Positions 1-5,575 of a stretch of DNA of 11,892 nucleotides are shown here, in pieces (the first letter of the stretch is position 1; every line of letters starts with the position of its first letter). The DNA is taken from positions 1 through 11,892 of the forward strand of contig DASZPV010000075.1 in the NCBI GenBank assembly GCA_035549875.1, given 5' to 3'. Below the pieces are notes generated by a model that was not told where the DNA came from, made no database searches, and saw nothing but the letters and a program-made list of their open reading frames with translations. Origin of the DNA: JAKFWI01 sp035549875. GTDB lineage: Bacteria; Pseudomonadota; Alphaproteobacteria; Caulobacterales; Aquidulcibacteraceae. Made by a program: the position numbers and the translations under genes.

Positions 1-46
1 CGTAATCGGCGCCCTCCTCTTCGAGCAAGGGTAGAGGGTTGTTCAC
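1..46 (-). CDS. Possible start of a divergent gene, cut by the window edge
   Basis: An open frame runs off the left edge on the minus strand. Reading from a GTG at 46 it begins MNNPLPLLEEEGADY. The same frame also stays open back to an ATG at 91-89, which overlaps the chosen xerC start codon. An AGGGA stretch lies just upstream of the GTG, at short spacing. Only about 15 codons are visible, so I cannot name the product. Divergent genes are common beside xerC, but this could equally be a chance open frame. Confidence 0.22.
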   Translation of the reverse strand, partial: MNNPLPLLEEEGADY

Positions 47-89
47 CCGTCCCTGCGAAGCTCGGATCGATGTTCGGCGGGAAAATGCC

Positions 90-1040
90 ATGTTCGGAAT
101 AGGTAAGAGACACGAAGAGTCGGCGCCAGCCGATGAATCCAGTCTGCTGGCCGACTGGATCGCTTATCTGACCGAAGAAAGGCGGTTTTCGCCGCTTTCC
201 GTTGAAGCCTACGCCCGCGACGTACGGGCTTTTCTGATGTTCCTCACAGATCACCTGGGCGAAGAGCCCAATGGCCGCGCGCTTGCTGCGCTGGAGCCGC
301 AGGACCTGCGAGCCTACATGGCGCACCGCCGTCAAGGCGATGATCCGCTGAAGGACCGCTCTCTTTCGCGCGCGCTGGCGGCCATACGCGGCTTTTTCCG
401 CTGGCTGGAGCGGCGCCGCGGAATCGCCAATGCGCGGATTGGCCTCGTGCGCGGGCCGCGGCTCAAGGCCACGCTGCCGCGCCCGGTGAGCGAGGACGCC
501 GCCCACGCACTGATCGGCGAGGCCGAACTGGATTCGGAAACGCCGTGGATCAATGCGCGCGACGCCGCCCTCATCACTCTTCTTTATGCCGCCGGGCTGC
601 GGATCAGCGAAGCGCTCTCGCTTACAGGCCGCTCCTGCCCCATGCCCGACGCGCTGCGGATCAAGGGCAAAGGCGGCAAGGAACGCATCGTGCCGGTGTT
701 GCCGGCCGCGCGCGAAGCCGTCGCCGCGTACGCCGCCTCGTGCCCCTACGCCCTAACAAGCGATGAACCTTTGTTCCGCGGCGCGCGCGGCGGCCCGCTC
801 TCTCCGCGCATGGCGCAGGCGCTGATGGAACGTTTGCGCGCGCGTCTTGGATTGCCGGAGAGCACAACACCGCACGCCCTGCGCCACTCCTTCGCCACGC
901 ATCTGCTCGCCGGCGGCGGCGATCTGCGCACGATTCAGGAACTGCTCGGACATGCTTCGCTGTCCACCACGCAGCGTTACGCCGACGTCGATAGCGCGCG
1001 CTTGATCGAAGCGTACGGCGCCGCGCACCCGCGCGCCTGA
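90..1040 (+). CDS. xerC: Tyrosine site-specific recombinase XerC
   Basis: XerC acts with XerD at the chromosomal dif site to resolve chromosome dimers before cell division. The protein is 316 residues, normal for the family. The N-terminal SAM-like core-binding domain covers about residues 19-110 (LLADWIAYL to FFRWLERR) and the catalytic domain about 130-310. All active-site residues are visible: R171 in GLRISEAL, K194 in the GKGGKER hairpin, H262 and R265 in HALRHSF, H288 in GHASL, and the nucleophile Y297. The spacings from H262 to Y297 match those of E. coli XerD exactly. I chose ATG 90 because GGCGGGAA lies 6 bases upstream and the core domain follows soon after. An in-frame TTG at 39 would add 17 unconserved residues. 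XerC rather than XerD is inferred from the N-terminal sequence style and from its position near the suc/lpd cluster. It is a housekeeping enzyme here, with no phage genes nearby. Confidence 0.9.
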   Translation: MFGIGKRHEESAPADESSLLADWIAYLTEERRFSPLSVEAYARDVRAFLMFLTDHLGEEPNGRALAALEPQDLRAYMAHRRQGDDPLKDRSLSRALAAIRGFFRWLERRRGIANARIGLVRGPRLKATLPRPVSEDAAHALIGEAELDSETPWINARDAALITLLYAAGLRISEALSLTGRSCPMPDALRIKGKGGKERIVPVLPAAREAVAAYAASCPYALTSDEPLFRGARGGPLSPRMAQALMERLRARLGLPESTTPHALRHSFATHLLAGGGDLRTIQELLGHASLSTTQRYADVDSARLIEAYGAAHPRA

Positions 1041-1381
1041 CATTTTCTGACGGCCGCAACACGAGGGTCAGCGCGCGCGAATCGCGCTTTCGCGCGACGA
1101 ATCACAGCCGTTCGCAAGCGATTTTTCTGCGTTTGATGCAAATTTTTTTGTTGCGGGTCATTTTCAGCGAGTCGTTTTCGAGCGCGCGCGCCGCACAAAA
1201 ACCCGCGAAAATCCTTGTGAAACGCATGTTTCTAGTAATCGCAGCGTACAGATTCGCGCAAATGCAGTCATCGCGCAAATAAACTTCCCAGCAACCAAAA
1301 TAGTGCTTTTTCAATCCCGGCGAAACACCACGTCGCCTTGGAAAAAACGTCGAGCAACTCTTTAATCGGAAGGTAATTAAA
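1041..1381 (+). other. 341-bp intergenic leader with AT-rich stretches, no gene seen
   Basis: This spacer separates xerC from the first histone-like gene. It holds an 8-bp inverted repeat near its start (entered separately) and T and A runs (such as the T7 run at 1143-1149) that stand out against the GC-rich surroundings. Open frames here are shadows with no recognisable protein. It must contain the promoter of the histone-like gene unless that gene is read through from xerC. I could not pick out a convincing -35/-10 pair. The end of the region carries GGAAGG at 1368-1373, eight bases before the start codon. Confidence 0.6.
1074..1096 (+). terminator. Possible hairpin terminator after xerC
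   Basis: CGCGCGAA at 1074-1081 pairs perfectly with TTCGCGCG at 1089-1096 around a 7-base loop, 33 bases after the xerC stop. There is no T run directly after it on either strand, so it is a weak candidate for intrinsic termination. It may only be a stem of another kind. Confidence 0.3.
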
Positions 1382-1567
1382 ATGGCCAAAGTTGTAAAAG
1401 CGAAGAAAGCCCCGAAAATGGCGAAGAAGGCCGCGAAGAAGACGGTGCGCAAGGCCGCCCGTAAGCCGGCCGCCCGCAAGGTCGCCAAGAAGGCCGCCGC
1501 GAAGAAGCCGGCCCGCAAGGCCGCCGCCAAGCGCGTTGCGCGCAAGGTCGTTCGCGCGAAGAAGTAA
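1382..1567 (+). CDS. Histone H1-like, lysine/alanine-rich DNA-binding protein (61 aa)
   Basis: This very basic 61-residue protein has 21 lysines, 7 arginines and 20 alanines, and no acidic or aromatic residues. It is built from KKAAAKK- and ARKAA-type repeats, like the C-terminal tails of eukaryotic histone H1 and bacterial relatives such as chlamydial Hc1/Hc2 and Pseudomonas AlgP. Proteins of this kind bind DNA non-specifically by charge and are usually disordered until bound, so a nucleoid-compacting role is the likely inference. Its specific function is unknown. The start is fixed by GGAAGG at 1368-1373 with an 8-base spacer. It stands alone, with its own upstream region and a strong terminator behind it. 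A second, shorter paralogue lies at 3101-3214 and begins the same way (MAK-VKA-KKAP pattern). The low sequence complexity means homology to any one named family cannot be claimed. Confidence 0.8.
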   Translation: MAKVVKAKKAPKMAKKAAKKTVRKAARKPAARKVAKKAAAKKPARKAAAKRVARKVVRAKK

Positions 1568-1632
1568 GCTTCGAAAATTCCGGCGAGGGGCAGCAGCCCC
1601 GCTCCCCCGCCCTTTCGAATACCGTGCAAGGC

Positions 1633-1668
1633 GCCGCCGGCCGCAAGGTCGGCGGCCCTTTCGTTCTT
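1633..1668 (+). terminator. Rho-independent terminator of the first histone-like gene
   Basis: GCCGCCGGCC (1633-1642) pairs with GGTCGGCGGC (1647-1656) as a 10-bp stem with one G-T wobble and a GCAA tetraloop. It is followed by CCTTTCGTTCTT. It lies about 65 bases after the histone-like stop codon and just before the end of the convergent esterase gene, so it keeps the two transcripts apart. The stem could also serve the esterase from the other side, but no T run follows in that direction. Confidence 0.75.
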
Positions 1669-1677
1669 AAGACCTGG

Positions 1678-2610
1678 TTATGTTTTCCAGCGCCGCTTCA
1701 GCCAGGCGCCGATTTCGGAAACGCCCTCGCGGGCTTCTTCCATCTCCGCGTAATAACGATGCCAGACGTGGAACAGGCCGGGCCATATCTCCACCGTGGC
1801 GTCCACGCCCACGGCGCGGGCGGCCTCCACAAACCGCTCGGAATCCGACAACAGAACTTCATCGCCCCCGACATGAAGAAGAAGCTGCGGCAGCCCAGCG
1901 AGATCGGCGAACAGCGGCGAGGCCCTCGGATCGCGCGGATCTGCCCCGGCAAGGTAACGCGCGGCGTGTGCGTCCAGCCGCTCCTTGGTCAGCGATGGGT
2001 CCTGCGCGGCGCGGTAGGTCATGCTGTCGCCGCTCTGCGTGAGATCGGCCCACGGCGCGATCGCCACAATCGCCAGCGGCATCGGCAAGCCATCGGCCCT
2101 GGCGCGCGCCGCCACCGCCAGCGCTAAGCCGCCTCCCGCCGATTCGCCGAGCAGCACGAGCGATTCAGGCGCGCAGCTCCGCCCCAGCAGCCGGCGGTAC
2201 GCTTCGTATGCGTCCTCGAACGCGGCGGGAAACGGATGTTCAGGCGCGAGCCGATAGTCGAGCAGGAACGAGCGCGCCTCCGCCGCCTTGGCGATCTGTG
2301 CGGCCAGGCCGCCGCGGCTCTGCAGCGAGCCGATGCAATAGCCGCCGCCGAACAGATGCAGGATCGTGCGCGACTCGCGCGCGCCCGGGCCGCTCAGCAG
2401 CCATGCAGGCCGGCCTAGATCGTACGGCGTGGCGGTCCATCCATCCGGCATCGGCGCATTCGCGCCGCGCTGATCGGCGCGCAGGCGCTCGGCTGCAAGG
2501 TCGAACGGGGCGCCAGCCGCCTTCTCCGCAATCAGCGCCACGCGGATTCGATCGAGATCGCTCTCGCCTTCTTCCTCGTAGCTTTCGAACTCGTCATCCT
2601 CGCCGATCAT
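1678..2610 (-). CDS. Alpha/beta hydrolase esterase, hormone-sensitive lipase family (family IV)
   Basis: A 310-residue cytoplasmic carboxylesterase-type hydrolase with no signal peptide. The catalytic set is visible: nucleophile S157 in GESAGGG, acid D250 in GGDEVLL, and H281 in GLFHVWH. The oxyanion-hole segment upstream reads FGGGYCIGS (F87-G88-G89-G90), where the family almost always has HGGG. The structural motif DYRLAPEHPFPAA (118-130) is also typical of the family. The first 20 residues are strikingly acidic and probably form a tail or part of the cap domain. ATG 2610 is supported by GGCGAGGG about 5 bases upstream. The gene is monocistronic and sits between two histone-like genes in the opposite direction. 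The natural substrate cannot be read from sequence; short-chain acyl esters are usual for the family. Family assignment is firm and specificity is open. Confidence 0.88.
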   Translation of the reverse strand: MIGEDDEFESYEEEGESDLDRIRVALIAEKAAGAPFDLAAERLRADQRGANAPMPDGWTATPYDLGRPAWLLSGPGARESRTILHLFGGGYCIGSLQSRGGLAAQIAKAAEARSFLLDYRLAPEHPFPAAFEDAYEAYRRLLGRSCAPESLVLLGESAGGGLALAVAARARADGLPMPLAIVAIAPWADLTQSGDSMTYRAAQDPSLTKERLDAHAARYLAGADPRDPRASPLFADLAGLPQLLLHVGGDEVLLSDSERFVEAARAVGVDATVEIWPGLFHVWHRYYAEMEEAREGVSEIGAWLKRRWKT

Positions 2611-2830
2611 CGCGCCCTCGCCATTCGACGGAGCGAACCTAGACCGCTTCGGCGCGCCCGCAACCGACTCTAAACACGCGAATCAGTGACCGCGAATCAC
2701 CCCCGCAGCAGCCCGAACACGGGCCATTCGCGCCTACGCGCAAGGCGCCGGCAAAAAAATTTTCACGTCTCTGTGGATTTTAACATTTGCCTTTCGCCGC
2801 GATTCAGGCCGCCGCCGCTTCGTCCGAAAA

Positions 2831-2995
2831 CGGATTAATTAATATGAAGACGGCGAGGCGTCCCGCGCACACGAAAGCCGCAATCTGATTGGCTTTTAGC
2901 GCGTCGCGTCCGCCCACGCGCGGCCTGCCGCAGCGCCGGGTTTTCGCCGCCTTGCAACGCGCCGTTGGGCCGCCTATTCCATACACGGATTAATT
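2831..2995 (+). repeat. Direct repeat CGGATTAATT, two copies 155 bp apart
   Basis: The 10-base word CGGATTAATT is found at 2831-2840 and again at 2986-2995, both in the leader of the second histone-like gene. It is AT-rich in a GC-rich setting, which makes chance less likely but not excluded. It could be a paired regulator site or part of a promoter. It does not match the CtrA full site (TTAA-N7-TTAA). Confidence 0.3.
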
Positions 2996-3085
2996 TCGCG
3001 GGCCGCCGCGGCGCCGCTCCGATGCGCCTGGGGCCTTGCGTTTCGATTTCGATTCGCGCGTATTTGCGTTGCGCATTCAACCTAC

Positions 3086-3092
3086 GGAAAGG
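3086..3092 (+). promoter_or_regulatory. Ribosome-binding site of the 37-residue histone-like gene
   Basis: GGAAAGG lies exactly 8 bases before ATG 3101, the same spacing as GGAAGG before the 61-residue paralogue at 1382. This match supports translation of the very short frame that follows. Confidence 0.65.
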
Positions 3093-3100
3093 CGCTAACG

Positions 3101-3214
3101 ATGGCTAAGGCAGTAAAAGCCGCCAAGAAGGCTCCGGCCAAGGCGGCTGCAAAAGCGAAACCGGCCAAAAAAATGGCTGCGAAGAAGCCCGCCAAGAAGG
3201 CGAAGAAGAAGTAA
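3101..3214 (+). CDS. Very short histone H1-like lysine/alanine-rich protein (37 aa)
   Basis: This 37-codon frame encodes a protein of 16 lysines and 15 alanines, the rest being three prolines, two methionines and one valine. It has no arginine, acid or aromatic residue. It starts MAKAVKAAKKAPAK, close to MAKVVKAKKAPK of the 61-residue protein upstream, and ends in KKAKKK. I take it as a paralogue that binds nucleic acid by charge; this is inference from composition. Support for it as a real gene is the well-placed GGAAAGG at 3086-3092, the clean lysine/alanine codon pattern throughout, and a hairpin directly after the stop. Lysine is coded by both AAG and AAA, whereas the larger paralogue mostly uses AAG. 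It could be a remnant of a longer copy, but no continuing frame is seen after the stop. Confidence 0.75.
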   Translation: MAKAVKAAKKAPAKAAAKAKPAKKMAAKKPAKKAKKK

Positions 3215-3225
3215 GACGGCTTATG

Positions 3226-3249
3226 CGGGCGGGCCGTCAGGCTCGCCCG
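3226..3249 (+). terminator. Likely hairpin terminator after the second histone-like gene
   Basis: CGGGCGGGCC (3226-3235) pairs with GGCTCGCCCG (3240-3249) as a 10-bp stem with one G-T wobble and a GTCA tetraloop, 11 bases after the stop. The tail TGCGTCTCCTC is only weakly T-rich. The architecture copies the stronger terminator after the first histone-like gene. A second small stem (GGGGCC/GGCCCC, 3305-3318) sits right behind the lpd stop on the other strand. Confidence 0.5.
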
Positions 3250-3320
3250 TGCGTCTCCTCGCGCGCGTGGGAGCCTGGCTTTGCCGGTTCTCGCGCGCGC
3301 CGATGGGGCCTCGGCCCCGG

Positions 3321-4724
3321 CTACATCTGCATGATCCAGCCATCGACGCCCTTGGCGGCTTCGCGAATGGCTTCGCCCATGCCCGGATGGGCGTGACAGG
3401 TTCGGGCGATATCCTCGGCGCTGGCGCCGAATTCGATCGCTAAAGTGACCTCTCCGATCATTTCGCCGACGCCGGCGCCGATCAAGTGCGCGCCGATAAC
3501 CTTGTTGGTCGCTTCGTCCTCCAGGATTTTCACGAACCCTTCGGTCTCGTGATTGGTCCGCGCGCGAGAATTGGCGCTGAAGGGGAATTTCCCTACCTTG
3601 TAAGCAATTCCGGCCGCTTTCAGCTCTTCCTCGGTCTTGCCGACGCTGGCCACTTCCGGGTTCGTGTAAACGACGCTGGGAACCGCATCGTAATTCACAT
3701 GCCCCCACAGGCCGGCGACGACCTGAGCCGCATTTATCCCCTCCTCCTCGGCCTTGTGCGCCAGCATCGGGCCCAGAGTGCAGTCGCCGATGGCGTAGAC
3801 CCCGGACGCGTTGGTCTTGAAGTGATCGGTTTCGATGAAGCCGCGCTTATCGGTCTTCACGCCCACAGTTTCGAGGCCGATATCCTGGGTGTGCGGCCGG
3901 CGGCCGATCGAAACCAGCACGATGTCGGCCTCCAGGGTGCGCGCAGGCCCGCCGGCGGCGGGCTCGATCGTGACGGCGAGCGCTTCGCCGTGCTGCGCCA
4001 CGCCGGCGACCTTATGGCCAAGCTCGAACTTCATCCCCTGCTTGGCGAGGATGCGCTGCAGCGCCTTGGAGAGTTCGCCGTCCATCGTCGGGATGATGCG
4101 GTCGAGAAACTCAACCACCGTCACCTCCGCGCCCAGCCGGCGCCATACCGAGCCAAGCTCCAGACCGATAACCCCGCCGCCGACGACGATCAGTTTTCCC
4201 GGAACCTTCGGCAGCATCAGCGCGCCGGTGGAGGAAACGATATGCTGCTCGTCGATCGTGACGCCGGGCAGCGGCGCCACATCAGAGCCGGTCGCGATCA
4301 CGATGTTCTTTGTCGTCAGGGTCGAGACGGTCCCGTGCGCATCCTTCACCTCGACCTTGCCGGGCCCGGCGATGCGCCCCTCCCCGGTCAGAACATCGAC
4401 CTTGTGTTTCTTCATCAGGAAGGCGACGCCTTTCGTCAGGCCGTCCACCGCCTCATCTTTCTGCTTCATCATCTGCGGCAGATCGAGCGACACGCCCGAA
4501 ACGCCAATGCCCAGCGACGGAAACGTCTTGCGCGCGGCCTCGTAAAGATCGGAGGCGTGGAGCAGCGCCTTGGACGGGATGCAGCCGATGTTGAGGCACG
4601 TGCCGCCGAGCCGCGGCGCCTTCTCGATAATCGCGGTCTTCAGTTTCAACTGGCCGGCGCGTATGGCGCAATTATAGCCGCCGGGGCCGGCGCCGATGAT
4701 GACCAGATCGTACGCATCGCTCAT
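3321..4724 (-). CDS. lpd: Dihydrolipoyl dehydrogenase (E3)
   Basis: This 467-residue FAD flavoprotein reoxidises the dihydrolipoyl arm of E2 and passes electrons to NAD+. It serves the 2-oxoglutarate dehydrogenase complex encoded just upstream in the same direction, and possibly other lipoyl complexes. The FAD-binding GAGPGG is at about residues 11-16, and the redox disulfide is C43/C48 in GGTCLNIGCIPS. The NAD-binding GGGVIG is at about 182-187. The C-terminal interface has H446 and E451 in HAHPGMGEA, the active-site base pair. I chose ATG 4724 (MSDAYDLVIIG) over ATG 4742 because the family begins close to the flavin fold and the upstream ATG has no Shine-Dalgarno. The gap to the upstream membrane-protein gene is 102 bases, so it may be cotranscribed or have its own promoter. 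The family call is certain; the exact start is less so. Confidence 0.96.
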   Translation of the reverse strand: MSDAYDLVIIGAGPGGYNCAIRAGQLKLKTAIIEKAPRLGGTCLNIGCIPSKALLHASDLYEAARKTFPSLGIGVSGVSLDLPQMMKQKDEAVDGLTKGVAFLMKKHKVDVLTGEGRIAGPGKVEVKDAHGTVSTLTTKNIVIATGSDVAPLPGVTIDEQHIVSSTGALMLPKVPGKLIVVGGGVIGLELGSVWRRLGAEVTVVEFLDRIIPTMDGELSKALQRILAKQGMKFELGHKVAGVAQHGEALAVTIEPAAGGPARTLEADIVLVSIGRRPHTQDIGLETVGVKTDKRGFIETDHFKTNASGVYAIGDCTLGPMLAHKAEEEGINAAQVVAGLWGHVNYDAVPSVVYTNPEVASVGKTEEELKAAGIAYKVGKFPFSANSRARTNHETEGFVKILEDEATNKVIGAHLIGAGVGEMIGEVTLAIEFGASAEDIARTCHAHPGMGEAIREAAKGVDGWIMQM

Positions 4725-4826
4725 TGATGTTTTTGCCTGCATGGATGACGGGGAGCCGGGCTTCTGCCCCAGTGTGAACCGCGGGACCGTACAGAAGGCG
4801 CGCGCTGATTCAAAGGCGCGCGGGCC

Positions 4827-5285
4827 TTATGACAGCGCGCCGCGCCAATACAGCCAGCCGGCGAGCACGACCACGATCAGGCTGAAGAAGAACGCGTTGA
4901 TCGTCTGGCGGCTGGGCTGCTCGCCAGGCGCGTCCTCAACGCTGACGCGCAACTCGCGCCGGCGCTGGCGTATGAAGTAGAGGAGCTGGTGCATGATCAC
5001 CGCCGCCAGCAGGGGGATCGCCGCGCGGTGACCCAGACCCATCGCAATGCCGGCAAGCATCAGGAAGATCGCGCCAACGGCCATCCAGCGCTCGCGGTTG
5101 TTGTCGATATCGAGCGGCTTGCCGCTATCGGGCGCGCCCATTTCCCTGGCCATCCGGTCGAGCTTCTCGATCATCGGGTCGAGCCGGCTGTTCAGCCACA
5201 ATCGATGCAACAGGAAGCCGCCGCCGACGATCCACAGAACGCCCACGATGCGCAGCAGGATCAGCCCGGCCGCTTCGGCGCTCAT
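4827..5285 (-). CDS. Uncharacterised four-helix membrane protein (152 aa)
   Basis: I do not recognise a family for this protein. Four hydrophobic segments are visible at about residues 6-28, 68-86, 88-106 and 129-147, so it should be an inner-membrane protein. A hydrophilic stretch with charged helix character (about 31-67, RLDPMIEKLDRMAREMG) lies between helices 1 and 2, and a basic stretch RQRRRELR (107-114) follows helix 3. ATG 5285 lies 5 bases after the stop of the DUF2007 gene, so translation of the two is probably coupled. The frame is open further upstream to 5351, but that part overlaps the neighbour and has no membrane or conserved character. It sits between sucB and lpd, which suggests co-expression with the dehydrogenase but does not reveal a role. 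Confidence 0.8.
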   Translation of the reverse strand: MSAEAAGLILLRIVGVLWIVGGGFLLHRLWLNSRLDPMIEKLDRMAREMGAPDSGKPLDIDNNRERWMAVGAIFLMLAGIAMGLGHRAAIPLLAAVIMHQLLYFIRQRRRELRVSVEDAPGEQPSRQTINAFFFSLIVVVLAGWLYWRGALS

Positions 5286-5290
5286 ACCCG

Positions 5291-5521
5291 TCAGTCTTCG
5301 TCGTAGGCCGCCGTCAGGCGGGCCAACTCGTCCTGCACACGCTGCTTCCATTCGGCCGGCGCCATCACGCGAAAGCCTTCGGCGCTGAATGGCAGGGCAT
5401 AGGCCGCCGCGCCGAGACTATCGCCGAACACGAACACCGGCGCGCCGATCGCGCGCAAGGCGCCAGCGGCGCTTTCGGCCTCGGATTTGGTCGTGAACCT
5501 AGCGATCTCGATCAGGGCCAT
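5291..5521 (-). CDS. DUF2007-type small protein (putative signal-transducing)
   Basis: A 76-residue soluble protein. Its pattern fits the DUF2007 fold: an N-terminal strand (ALIEIARF), a helix (TTKSEAESAAGALRAIG), a strand (APVFVFGD), a small loop, then FRVMAPAEWKQRVQDELARL. The DUF2007 family is small and GlnB-like in its fold, and its function is not settled. Here it lies 54 bases after sucB and 5 bases before the membrane-protein gene, so the two small genes form a unit inside the operon. ATG 5521 is the only good start, though its Shine-Dalgarno is weak. The assignment rests on pattern reading, not on a profile search. Confidence 0.72.
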   Translation of the reverse strand: MALIEIARFTTKSEAESAAGALRAIGAPVFVFGDSLGAAAYALPFSAEGFRVMAPAEWKQRVQDELARLTAAYDED

Positions 5522-5575
5522 GGCGCCACTAAACCATCCGGCTCCGGCGGCGCCAACTGCAGCGGGGCGGCTAGA

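Larger units (their letters stand above)
2611..3100. other. 490-bp divergent intergenic region, no gene seen
   Basis: This region separates the esterase start (minus) from the second histone-like gene (plus), so it should hold promoters for both. Visible features are an A7T4 tract at 2754-2764, a copy of CGGATTAATT at 2831-2840 with a second at 2986-2995, a short tandem TTTCGATTTCGATTCG near 3045, and a GC palindrome near 3005. Open frames, including a 14-codon one at 2844, lack any coding character. No tRNA or known riboswitch fold was recognised. A small RNA is possible but nothing specific supports one. Confidence 0.55.

Noticed and set aside
90..1040. xerC as a phage or integron integrase marking a mobile island
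   Set aside because: Length, N-terminal domain and chromosomal context fit the housekeeping XerC. No attachment repeats, tRNA or phage genes are nearby.
1362..1380. Possible CtrA site (two TTAA words before the first histone-like gene)
   Set aside because: The spacing between the two TTAA words is 11 bases rather than the 7 of the CtrA site, and the region overlaps the ribosome-binding site.
1102..1629. Minus-strand open frame covering the first histone-like gene
   Set aside because: Its Phe/Ala-rich middle is simply the reverse of the lysine/alanine codons of the plus-strand gene, and the rest is unstructured intergenic sequence.
2844..2888. 14-codon open frame in the leader of the second histone-like gene
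   Set aside because: It has no Shine-Dalgarno and no amino-acid run typical of an attenuator leader peptide.
4790..4822. GCGCGC inverted repeat between the membrane-protein gene and lpd as a terminator
   Set aside because: The word is its own reverse complement and very common in this GC-rich DNA. There is no T run after it in the direction of transcription.
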